Origin: Eubacteriales bacterium | GTDB taxonomy: Bacteria > Bacillota > Clostridia > Lachnospirales > Lachnospiraceae | Direction of reading: 5' to 3' | DNA length: 47,863 nt | NCBI GenBank assembly: GCA_030524545.1 | Contig: JAUNGM010000032.1 | Location: 1 to 47,863 of the forward strand | In this document: piece by piece, positions 41,792 through 47,863 of the stretch | Layout of the letters: the number at the start of each line of letters is the position of its first letter | How positions within the stretch are numbered: position 1 is the stretch's first letter | Position numbers and translations under genes: made by a program | The notes under the pieces: generated by a model | Databases searched by the model: none | The model's input: the letters and a program-made list of their open reading frames with translations, nothing else | Told to the model about the DNA's origin: nothing

Positions 41792-42801
41792 AGAAAAACA
41801 TTTTTGCAGTCTGTGATCTGGAGGTGGATTACGCCTACAATTTCATGGATTATCTGAACCAGAAGAAGAATATCCCATTTGAAATTCAGGCATTTACAAG
41901 CGTACAGAACCTGATTGCCTACGGGAAAGAGAATTATATTGAGTTGCTGTTGATTTCCGGAAAGGCAATGTGCCGGGAAGTACGGGAAATGGACATCGGG
42001 AAAATTGTGATTCTTTCGGAAGGCGTACACTCGCCGGGGCTTGATCAGTTTCCAAGTGTCTACAAATATCAGTCTTCATCGGATGTAATACGTGAGGTCA
42101 TGGCGTGTTATGGGGAAGAGAAGGCTGTTCTTCCGGTTCAGTTCCCTGTATTGAAGAAGACTACGGAGATACTGGGGGTGTATTCCCCGGTCGGGCGCTG
42201 TCTGAAGACCTCTTTTGCATTGGCATTGGGGCAGGTGCTGGCAAGAGACCGTGCGGTGCTTTATCTGAATCTGGAGGAATATGCCGGATTTGAGGAACTG
42301 ATGGGAAAAGGATTTGATCATAATTTAAGTGACCTGCTGTATTATGTGCGTCAGGAGAATCAGAATCTGATTGTGAAGATGAACAGCATGATACAGACCA
42401 TCAACAACCTGGATTATATTCCGCCTGTACAGGCTCCGGCGGATATCCTGGGAACATCATGGAAAGACTGGGAAAGGCTTCTGAATGAGCTTGTAATGCA
42501 CAGCTCCTATGAGGTCATCGTAATAGATATGGGAAATGGGATTGACGAATTGTTCCAGTTATTAGACCGATGTAAACGGATTTATATGCCGGTGCTGAAT
42601 GATGTAATGTCTGTATGTAAGATTGCGCAGTTTGAAAATCTGCTGCGTATCTGGGACTATCCACAGGTGCTTGCCAGAACGGTAAAGCTCCGGCTTCCGT
42701 TCCATGTGGGGCCGTCCTCTCCGGAGACGTATGCGGAACAGCTTCCATGGAGTGAACTTGGTGACTATGTAAGAGATTTGTTGAGAAAGGATACGGAATG
42801 A
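41788..42801 (+). CDS. TadZ/CpaE-like pilus-localisation ATPase
   Basis: A 337-residue protein with a receiver-like N-terminal domain (about residues 1-120) and a ParA/MinD-like C-terminal domain. The P-loop position reads GVYSPVGRCLKTSFALALG, a deviant Walker A as seen in several TadZ proteins. A later VIVIDMGNG corresponds to the switch/Walker B region. It positions the Tad machine at the membrane. It starts at TTG 41788 overlapping the preceding TGA, with AGGAGGTG upstream. Confidence 0.85.
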   Translation: MKKNIFAVCDLEVDYAYNFMDYLNQKKNIPFEIQAFTSVQNLIAYGKENYIELLLISGKAMCREVREMDIGKIVILSEGVHSPGLDQFPSVYKYQSSSDVIREVMACYGEEKAVLPVQFPVLKKTTEILGVYSPVGRCLKTSFALALGQVLARDRAVLYLNLEEYAGFEELMGKGFDHNLSDLLYYVRQENQNLIVKMNSMIQTINNLDYIPPVQAPADILGTSWKDWERLLNELVMHSSYEVIVIDMGNGIDELFQLLDRCKRIYMPVLNDVMSVCKIAQFENLLRIWDYPQVLARTVKLRLPFHVGPSSPETYAEQLPWSELGDYVRDLLRKDTE

Positions 42802-43988
42802 GCAGAGAAGGTTTTCGGAGAATACGGGGGCTTCTGATGGAGAAGCTGGATTTATCAAGGGATCTGGGAGATGAGGAAATCCTGGAAACGATTGATGAGC
42901 TGATTTTGAACAGTATGAAAGATTCCTGTATGTCCCTGAAGGAGAAGGTGGAGCTGCGGCAGGAACTGTTTTATTCCGTGCGGAAGCTGGACGTGCTGCA
43001 GGAATTGATTGAGGATAATTCTGTGACAGAGATTATGGTGAACGGTCCGGAGGCTATTTTTGTGGAGCGCGGCGGCAGGCTTGCCAGATGGAACAAGAGC
43101 TTTACCTCAGGAGAGAAGCTGGAGGACGTCATTCAGCAGATTGTAGGCAAGTGCAACAGGGTCGTAAATGAATCCATGCCGATCGTGGATGCCAGACTGG
43201 AGGGCGGTGCCAGGGTCAATGCCGTAATTGCCCCTGTGGCTCTGAACGGGCCTATCCTTACCATCCGAAGATTTCCGGATGATCCCATTACCATGGAAAA
43301 GCTGATTTCCCTCGGCAGTCTGCCCAGGGAATGTGCGGAATTTCTGGCAGCTCTTGTACAGGCCAGGTACAGCATGGTGATTGGCGGAGGAACCGGCAGC
43401 GGCAAGACGACGTTTCTGGGGGCATTGTCTGATTACATTCCCCGGGATGAACGTGTGATTACCATTGAGGACAATGCGGAGCTGAAGATACAGGGAATTG
43501 ATAACCTGGTGCGTCTGGAGGCAAAAATGGCAAATATGGAAGGGGCATCTTCCGTGACGATCCGCGATCTGATCAAGACTGCCCTTCGCATGAGACCGGA
43601 CAGAATTATCGTGGGAGAGGTACGGGGAGGAGAAGCTGTGGATATGCTGCAGGCATTAAATACAGGACATGACGGCTCTCTTTCCACTGCACATGCCAAT
43701 TCAGCCAGAGATATGCTCGGGAGGCTGGAAACCATGACGCTGATGGGCGTGGATCTGCCTTTGGAAGCAATACGGCGTCAGATTGCATCCGGTGTGGATA
43801 TCCTGATTCATCTGGGAAGAATGCGGGATAAATCCAGAAAGGTACTTGAGATTACGGAAGTTTGCGGATTTGAGAACAATGAGATCAGGATTCAGACGCT
43901 TTACCGATGGGAGGAAGGGAAAGGCCTTGTACAGACGGCTTCTCTTTATAATCGGGAAAAGCTGGAACGGGCAGGAGTGACCATATGA
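42798..43988 (+). CDS. TadA/CpaF secretion ATPase
   Basis: A 396-residue hexameric ATPase of the Tad pilus. N-terminal helical domain, then VTEIMVNGPEAIFVERGG, Walker A GGGTGSGKTTFLGAL, the Asp box ERVITIEDNAEL, Walker B RIIVGEVRGGEA and the His box GHDGSLSTAHANS. All catalytic motifs are intact. It overlaps both neighbours by four bases, showing tight coupling. Confidence 0.96.
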   Translation: MSREGFRRIRGLLMEKLDLSRDLGDEEILETIDELILNSMKDSCMSLKEKVELRQELFYSVRKLDVLQELIEDNSVTEIMVNGPEAIFVERGGRLARWNKSFTSGEKLEDVIQQIVGKCNRVVNESMPIVDARLEGGARVNAVIAPVALNGPILTIRRFPDDPITMEKLISLGSLPRECAEFLAALVQARYSMVIGGGTGSGKTTFLGALSDYIPRDERVITIEDNAELKIQGIDNLVRLEAKMANMEGASSVTIRDLIKTALRMRPDRIIVGEVRGGEAVDMLQALNTGHDGSLSTAHANSARDMLGRLETMTLMGVDLPLEAIRRQIASGVDILIHLGRMRDKSRKVLEITEVCGFENNEIRIQTLYRWEEGKGLVQTASLYNREKLERAGVTI

Positions 43989-44728
43989 AACAGAATTACG
44001 GAGAATACCGTTTTACAAGAAAAGAGGCGGCAAAATATCTGGCTCAAAGTATTTGTTTGTGCGGAGCGGTAAACTATCTTTTTTATAAGAACTGGTGGGG
44101 AATGTTTGCTGTACTGCCGTCAGCTTTTTTCTATCTGAAATGGAAGAAGAAACAACTTATCCGGGAACGGAGAAAGAAGCTGAACTATCAGTTTAAGGAT
44201 GCTTTGAATTCCCTGAGTGTAGCTGTGCAGGCAGGATATTCCGTAGAGAACGCGGTTTCTGCATGTGCCAGGGATCTGGAGCGGCTTTATGGAGAGGGCG
44301 AGGATATCCTGGAGGAATTCCATTATATCGAAAGTCAGCAGAGGATCAGCGTTCCTGTTGAGGAATTGTTTCTGGATTTTGGGGAACGCTCCCAGGTGGA
44401 GGATATTGAGAATTTTGCTTCCGTATTTTATACGGCCAAGAGGACAGGCGGAGATATGGATAAGGTCATTCAGAAAGTAGCCAGGATGCTGGGGGATAAG
44501 ATTGATGTAAAAAAGGAGATTGAAACTACGCTGGCGGCCAAGAAGTCAGAGCAGGCAATCATGAGCCTGATGCCGGCAGGGATCATTCTTTATCTTCAGG
44601 TGACTTCTCCAGGATTTCTGAGTGTGCTGTATGGGAACCCGTTTGGAATCTGTGCCATGACTGTCTGCCTGGGGATTTATGCGGGAGCATACTGGCTGGG
44701 AAGAAGGATTGTGGACATTGAAGTATAG
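43985..44728 (+). CDS. TadB-like inner-membrane platform protein
   Basis: A 247-residue protein of the type II secretion F domain family. N-terminal hydrophobic segments are followed by the cytoplasmic helical domain (ALNSLSVAVQAGYSVENAV, FASVFYTAKRTGGDMDKVI) and two C-terminal membrane helices. With TadC it forms the platform on which TadA works. Confidence 0.9.
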   Translation: MKQNYGEYRFTRKEAAKYLAQSICLCGAVNYLFYKNWWGMFAVLPSAFFYLKWKKKQLIRERRKKLNYQFKDALNSLSVAVQAGYSVENAVSACARDLERLYGEGEDILEEFHYIESQQRISVPVEELFLDFGERSQVEDIENFASVFYTAKRTGGDMDKVIQKVARMLGDKIDVKKEIETTLAAKKSEQAIMSLMPAGIILYLQVTSPGFLSVLYGNPFGICAMTVCLGIYAGAYWLGRRIVDIEV

Positions 44729-44740
44729 GGGAGTGACAGG

Positions 44741-45769
44741 ATGGAAGTACATATGATTCTCCTGGTGTTGACACTGGGAGCTGCGGCTGCATGGAAGACC
44801 GGGCTGCTGCACATGGAAATTCTGGATAACAAAAAGGGAAGACGGCTTTTCCTTGGTGTGGCTCTGGCAGGAAATTTTCTGGGAGCTCTTGCAACTCTCG
44901 GAAGTGGAAGCGGAACTGTCTATTCAAATGGACACAGGCTTGTAAAATCTCAGGACGGGGACTATGAAGAGAAATTTTTGGTTTCCGTGGATGGGGAGAA
45001 GGCCGGAAGCATATATGTAGAGGTTCCGGAAAAAGAAGGCAGAGAAGAAAATGAGACGGAAGCATCAGAAGAACTTTCGGAAGAGGAGACAGAATCCCGG
45101 AAACTCAGGGAAGCACTTGCTCTCTACAATGAAGAAAAGGACGATCCGGATTACTATTATCTTCCAGCAGAATGGGAAGGAAAACATCTGGATTGGAAAT
45201 CTCCGGGAGATTATTCAGGGACATTGCTTGCAAGCCTGAGCATGTTTGCGGCATTAGTTCTTTTGGTGAAACAGGTACAGGAAGAACAGGAGGCCAGAAA
45301 GAAGCGGGCGGAGCAACTGCTTATGGATTATCCCGGTCTGATAATGAAATTTACTTTGTTGGTACAGGCAGGTATGACTGTACGCAAAGCATTTCAAAAG
45401 ATCGCTCTGGATTATCGGAGGAAATCCTATAAGCAGAACCGCTATGCGTATGAGGAAATCCTGGCAGCCTGCAGGGAAATGGATGGCGGTGTATCTGAGG
45501 CGGAAGCATACCGGCGTTTTGGAGAGCGCTGCGGGCAGATTAAGTATAAAACTTTTTCGGTTCTTCTGATTCAGAATCTTCAGAAGGGCAGCAGGCGCAT
45601 GGCGGAGCTTCTGGAAAAAGAATCCATGGAGGCATGGGATGAGAGAAAGCGCAAGGCAAGAGTGCTGGGGGAAGCGGCAGCGACAAAGCTTCTGTTTCCC
45701 ATGATGATGATGCTTGCAGTAGTTATGGCGATTATTATGGTACCGGCGTTTTTATCCATTTACGGATAA
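44741..45769 (+). CDS. TadC-like inner-membrane platform protein
   Basis: A 342-residue T2SF-domain protein. It carries an N-terminal extension of about 170 residues with two hydrophobic segments and a very acidic stretch (EKEGREENETEASEELSEEE), then the platform domain (LIMKFTLLVQAGMTVRKAF, FSVLLIQNLQKGSRRMAELL) and a C-terminal membrane helix. The acidic extension is not standard for TadC. The next gene is the pilin. Confidence 0.88.
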   Translation: MEVHMILLVLTLGAAAAWKTGLLHMEILDNKKGRRLFLGVALAGNFLGALATLGSGSGTVYSNGHRLVKSQDGDYEEKFLVSVDGEKAGSIYVEVPEKEGREENETEASEELSEEETESRKLREALALYNEEKDDPDYYYLPAEWEGKHLDWKSPGDYSGTLLASLSMFAALVLLVKQVQEEQEARKKRAEQLLMDYPGLIMKFTLLVQAGMTVRKAFQKIALDYRRKSYKQNRYAYEEILAACREMDGGVSEAEAYRRFGERCGQIKYKTFSVLLIQNLQKGSRRMAELLEKESMEAWDERKRKARVLGEAAATKLLFPMMMMLAVVMAIIMVPAFLSIYG

Positions 45770-45808
45770 AAAGGCGATGGATGATCAGAATGAATGGGAG
45801 GTGAAAAT

Positions 45809-45925
45809 ATGTGCAGATTTTGGAGATTTGCGAAAGGCTTTGTAAGGGAAGAGGATGCTGTGGGAGTTGTGGAGATCATTTTGATTCTTGTGGGAATATT
45901 CACCCCTATTATGGGGTGGGTATAA
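45809..45925 (+). pseudogene. Truncated Flp-type prepilin
   Basis: A 38-codon frame reading FVREEDAVGVVEIILILVG then IFTPIMGWV and a stop. The first 28 residues are a typical Clostridial Flp prepilin: short basic leader, cleavage region, the glutamate at +5 (E22) and the start of the hydrophobic helix. Normal Flp pilins continue the helix for about 12 more residues and then 15-25 polar ones. Here the sequence departs at residue 29, where a palindrome and AT-rich DNA begin. GGGAGGTG precedes the ATG. Position -1 to the cleavage site is alanine, not the usual glycine. Confidence 0.8.
45901..45918. repeat. Palindrome at the pilin breakpoint
   Basis: CACCCC (45901-45906) and GGGGTG (45913-45918) are exact inverted repeats across TATTAT. 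They lie at the point where the pilin sequence ends and the AT-rich cassette starts. They could be part of a mobile-element end or a recombination site. Confidence 0.5.
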
Positions 45926-45990
45926 GGTGTATGGGGTAAGAAGATGTTGATAATTAGTACGGTAAATACAGGGAAAGGTGGGAAGTGTGC

Positions 45991-46290
45991 ATGGCGTATA
46001 TAGAAAAAGAAGATAGTAGGGAAGTTGTCTTAATCGGGTACTACAATGTTCTGTTTTATTTATTATTTAGAATTGGATTAGATGAGTACAAGAAGGATAT
46101 TCTTATTAGCCGAATAAATAGAGGGGAGAAAATGATGATGAAAGATATTTATGAATGGTGCCAAAAACAGGAAATAGAATTTAAAGTAAAATTTATTTAT
46201 AGAAAAGATTTTTCATTAATGGCAAATATTTGGAATTTGTATTCATTTTGTAGACTCAAACTAACAGTAAGAGAATTAGAAATAATATGA
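45991..46290 (+). CDS. Hypothetical protein at the left end of the AT-rich cassette
   Basis: A 99-residue soluble protein, rich in Lys, Ile and Tyr, beginning MAYIEKEDSREVVLIGYYN. AAAGGTGGG lies eight bases before the ATG. I do not recognise a family. Codon use is strongly AT-biased, unlike the Tad genes before it, consistent with acquisition by transfer. Confidence 0.55.
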   Translation: MAYIEKEDSREVVLIGYYNVLFYLLFRIGLDEYKKDILISRINRGEKMMMKDIYEWCQKQEIEFKVKFIYRKDFSLMANIWNLYSFCRLKLTVRELEII

Positions 46291-46527
46291 ATAAAACTTA
46301 TAAAATAGTTACTAGGAGAATAATGTTTTATTTTGGAAAACAAAAATTCCTATATATTTGAATTTTGATATAGATTTTCTAAAAATTTATGTTATAATTT
46401 TCCTATGTATATTCGTGGAAAATGGGCTAGAATGGGCGTTATGTGAGAAAGTAGGATTCAAAAATTGATTATTTTGACAGAACAGCCCAATAAGGTCTAA
46501 CAACTATGAAAAGATGGAGGTGATAGT
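46291..46527. other. AT-rich spacer inside the accessory cassette
   Basis: No gene is called here. TATAAT at 46393-46398 is visible but lacks a -35 at proper spacing (TTGATA is 22 bases away). GGAGG (46516-46520) near the end belongs to the following membrane-protein gene. Confidence 0.4.
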
Positions 46528-47028
46528 ATAAATACCCGATTAAAAAATGTCTTATCGCTAGTAGAAGAAACGTATAAGCAAGAACAAGAAAGATTAAAAG
46601 CTCTAAATCAAAAGGCTGATAATTTGACAAAATATGTATCCATCTTTTTAGTGCTTTTAAATATTATTGTTCCAATGGTAGTTAAATACACTAGTATTAA
46701 TTTTAAATTTGCTTTTTGTGCTTATATATTTGTGTGTGTTCCTAGCATATTAAGTTTGATTTTTGCTGTGAAAGAGCAAAAATTGAGTAAAATATGCAGG
46801 TTTCCAACAGGTCACAAACTGTTGGAGATGACGAAAGACAAAGTAGATACTGATGATGAATGGCTAAAATTTAAAATTGCTCAATATGATAAGGCAATTG
46901 ATGTATTAGAAAAAAATAACGATAGTAAGGTAAGTGATATTAGAAAGGGCTATAATTGTTATATTTTTGCAGTAATAATGCTTACAATTTTTACTTTAAT
47001 TATAATTATATTAGGGTATTTAAAGTAA
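46528..47028 (+). CDS. Membrane protein with N-terminal helix and apparent ATA start
   Basis: If read from 46528 this is 166 residues: an amphipathic N-terminal helix (LKNVLSLVEETYKQEQERLK), two membrane segments (VSIFLVLLNIIVPMVV, then FAFCAYIFVCVPSILSLIFA), a charged helical region of about 70 residues, and a C-terminal membrane segment (YIFAVIMLTIFTLIIIILGYL). GGAGG is seven bases before codon 46528, which is ATA followed by AAT, exactly where ATG would be expected. No ATG, GTG or TTG lies in frame before TTG 46624, and a stop lies at 46507. The layout resembles small membrane effectors of defence cassettes, but this is only a resemblance. Confidence 0.6.
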   Translation: MNTRLKNVLSLVEETYKQEQERLKALNQKADNLTKYVSIFLVLLNIIVPMVVKYTSINFKFAFCAYIFVCVPSILSLIFAVKEQKLSKICRFPTGHKLLEMTKDKVDTDDEWLKFKIAQYDKAIDVLEKNNDSKVSDIRKGYNCYIFAVIMLTIFTLIIIILGYLK

Positions 47029-47041
47029 CAGGAGAGAAGCT

Positions 47042-47221
47042 ATGGGAAAACGAAGGAAGAATAAAGGCCAGAACAGAAAAAGAAAAAATAATCAATTTTG
47101 TGAAGGCAACTATACAAGAGAAAATGATGTCCAAACATCAGAAGATGATTCATTGGAAGAGATGGACGAGCTATTGGAACAAGTAGGTTTAGATATTAAA
47201 TATACAGGAACAGGAAAATAA
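47042..47221 (+). CDS. Small basic-acidic hypothetical protein
   Basis: A 59-residue protein with a highly basic N-terminus (MGKRRKNKGQNRKRKNNQF) and an acidic C-terminus (EDDSLEEMDELLEQVGLDI). AGGAGAG lies five to six bases before the ATG, 13 bases after the membrane-protein gene. The split charge suggests binding to nucleic acid or to a partner. No family recognised. Confidence 0.55.
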   Translation: MGKRRKNKGQNRKRKNNQFCEGNYTRENDVQTSEDDSLEEMDELLEQVGLDIKYTGTGK

Positions 47222-47226
47222 ATTTA

Positions 47227-47424
47227 ATGAAAACAATTACAGATGAAGAATTATGCGTACTTCTAGAAAATATTAATAGAAATATGAAAAAATATGATGA
47301 TGATATTAATGTAAAGATGGAACAATCTGATAGAGCAGAACTAAGATATATGAGATTTAAGAAAGCCGATACTCAGGCGCATCAAAGAGTATATGCAAAA
47401 TATGGTTCTGAAAATGAGGATTAA
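47227..47424 (+). CDS. Small helical hypothetical protein
   Basis: A 65-residue, largely helical, charged protein (MKTITDEELCVLLENINRN, then RYMRFKKADTQAHQRVY). It starts five bases after the preceding stop and ends two bases before the next start, so it is probably translated by coupling; there is no strong ribosome site. No family recognised. Confidence 0.5.
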   Translation: MKTITDEELCVLLENINRNMKKYDDDINVKMEQSDRAELRYMRFKKADTQAHQRVYAKYGSENED

Positions 47425-47426
47425 AG

Positions 47427-47834
47427 ATGCCAGCAGATTTTGTAGCATTAAATCAAACCGCATTATATCAAATTATATCATCAAATTTTTCTGATCTAAA
47501 TAAGGCAAAAACAATAGAACAGATAAAAAAATATATATTGCCTAAGTTAAAAATTTTTAGAGGTAAGAACGAAAAGAAAACAATTTATTTTTTAGAAGAA
47601 AGTGAATATGTAGAAACTGAGTGGAAAGACATGGTTAGCATGCATTATGTTAATACATCGTATGAATTAAAAAATACGGTTATCCGATGTCATGTTTTTT
47701 CGAAAAAGCAGTTTGATTCAAAACACTATTTAGGATTTTTTACTTTGCGGCCAATAGATGAAATTAAAGTGATGGTTTCGTTTGTATATCCTAATTGGAA
47801 TAATATCTGTACTAGTATAATCCACGCAAATTAG
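47427..47834 (+). CDS. Hypothetical protein, possibly truncated
   Basis: A 135-residue protein starting MPADFVALNQTALYQIIS, with CHVFSKKQFDSKHYLGFFTL and RPIDEIKVMVSF in the second half. The YLGFFTLRPI segment resembles a motif I associate loosely with larger proteins of accessory islands, which would make this a truncated N-terminal part (weak). After its stop the +1 frame is open to the window edge, but only from 47816. Last gene visible in the cassette. Confidence 0.5.
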   Translation: MPADFVALNQTALYQIISSNFSDLNKAKTIEQIKKYILPKLKIFRGKNEKKTIYFLEESEYVETEWKDMVSMHYVNTSYELKNTVIRCHVFSKKQFDSKHYLGFFTLRPIDEIKVMVSFVYPNWNNICTSIIHAN

Positions 47835-47863
47835 AAGCCTGTTTCAAATTAGCATTTCCATGT

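Noticed and set aside
47800-47863. Frameshifted continuation of the last gene
   Set aside because: The alternative frame is open only from 47816, after a TAG at 47813; too short to judge.
1-47863. CRISPR arrays, tRNA or rRNA genes, intact insertion sequences
   Set aside because: No regularly spaced repeats, no cloverleaf or rRNA sequence, and no transposase frame seen.

Overview
The window looks like a chromosome segment of a Gram-positive gut anaerobe of the class Clostridia, most likely a Lachnospiraceae member. I infer this from strong AAGGAGG-type ribosome sites, TTGACA/TATAAT promoters, the style of the proteins, a Tad pilus locus and the mix of sugar ABC transporters. No rRNA, tRNA, CRISPR array or intact insertion sequence is visible. 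Base composition is even until about 45.9 kb and then becomes clearly AT-rich.

Layout. 0-2.1 kb: a Gfo/Idh/MocA oxidoreductase and endonuclease III. 2.2-5.7 kb: a CUT1 sugar ABC transporter (binding protein and two permeases, no ATPase) behind a promoter with two LacI-type operators. 5.8-12.1 kb: a metallo-beta-lactamase-fold protein with a cysteine-rich tail, HD and metallophosphoesterase genes, lrgAB, a WYL regulator and birA. 12.3-14.2 kb (minus strand): an ECF sigma factor, its anti-sigma factor and a membrane protein. 14.3-17.6 kb: a LacI regulator and a cytoplasmic GH32 fructosidase whose promoter carries the same operators as the 2.3 kb transporter, so the two loci probably form one sucrose/fructo-oligosaccharide regulon. 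17.8-19.9 kb: an AlaX editing protein and an amidohydrolase. 20-21.4 kb (minus): a repeat-containing lipoprotein and a small protein of unknown function.

21.6-27.5 kb: a complete urease operon, ureA-B-C, a UreI/AmiS urea channel, then ureE-F-G-D. Its promoter is packed with palindromes and its leader contains an intrinsic terminator. It is followed by folT under a tetrahydrofolate riboswitch and, on the other strand, a GNAT acetyltransferase.

29.4-40.2 kb: one long sugar-acid operon: KDPG-type aldolase, cyclase-family hydrolase, a CUT2 ABC transporter with two permeases, an oxidoreductase, a GntR/FCD regulator, an enolase-superfamily dehydratase, a PfkB (KDG kinase-like) protein and a class II aldolase. 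The kinase-like protein has substitutions at three active-site positions, including the catalytic aspartate.

40.2-45.9 kb: an SGNH hydrolase (minus) and a Tad/Flp pilus operon (prepilin peptidase, TadZ, TadA, TadB, TadC, Flp pilin). The pilin is cut short after 38 codons next to a perfect palindrome, and from there to the window end the DNA is an AT-rich accessory cassette of five unrecognised small genes. One of these is a membrane protein whose apparent start codon is ATA. This junction and cassette, together with the altered kinase, are the most likely places for undescribed biology.
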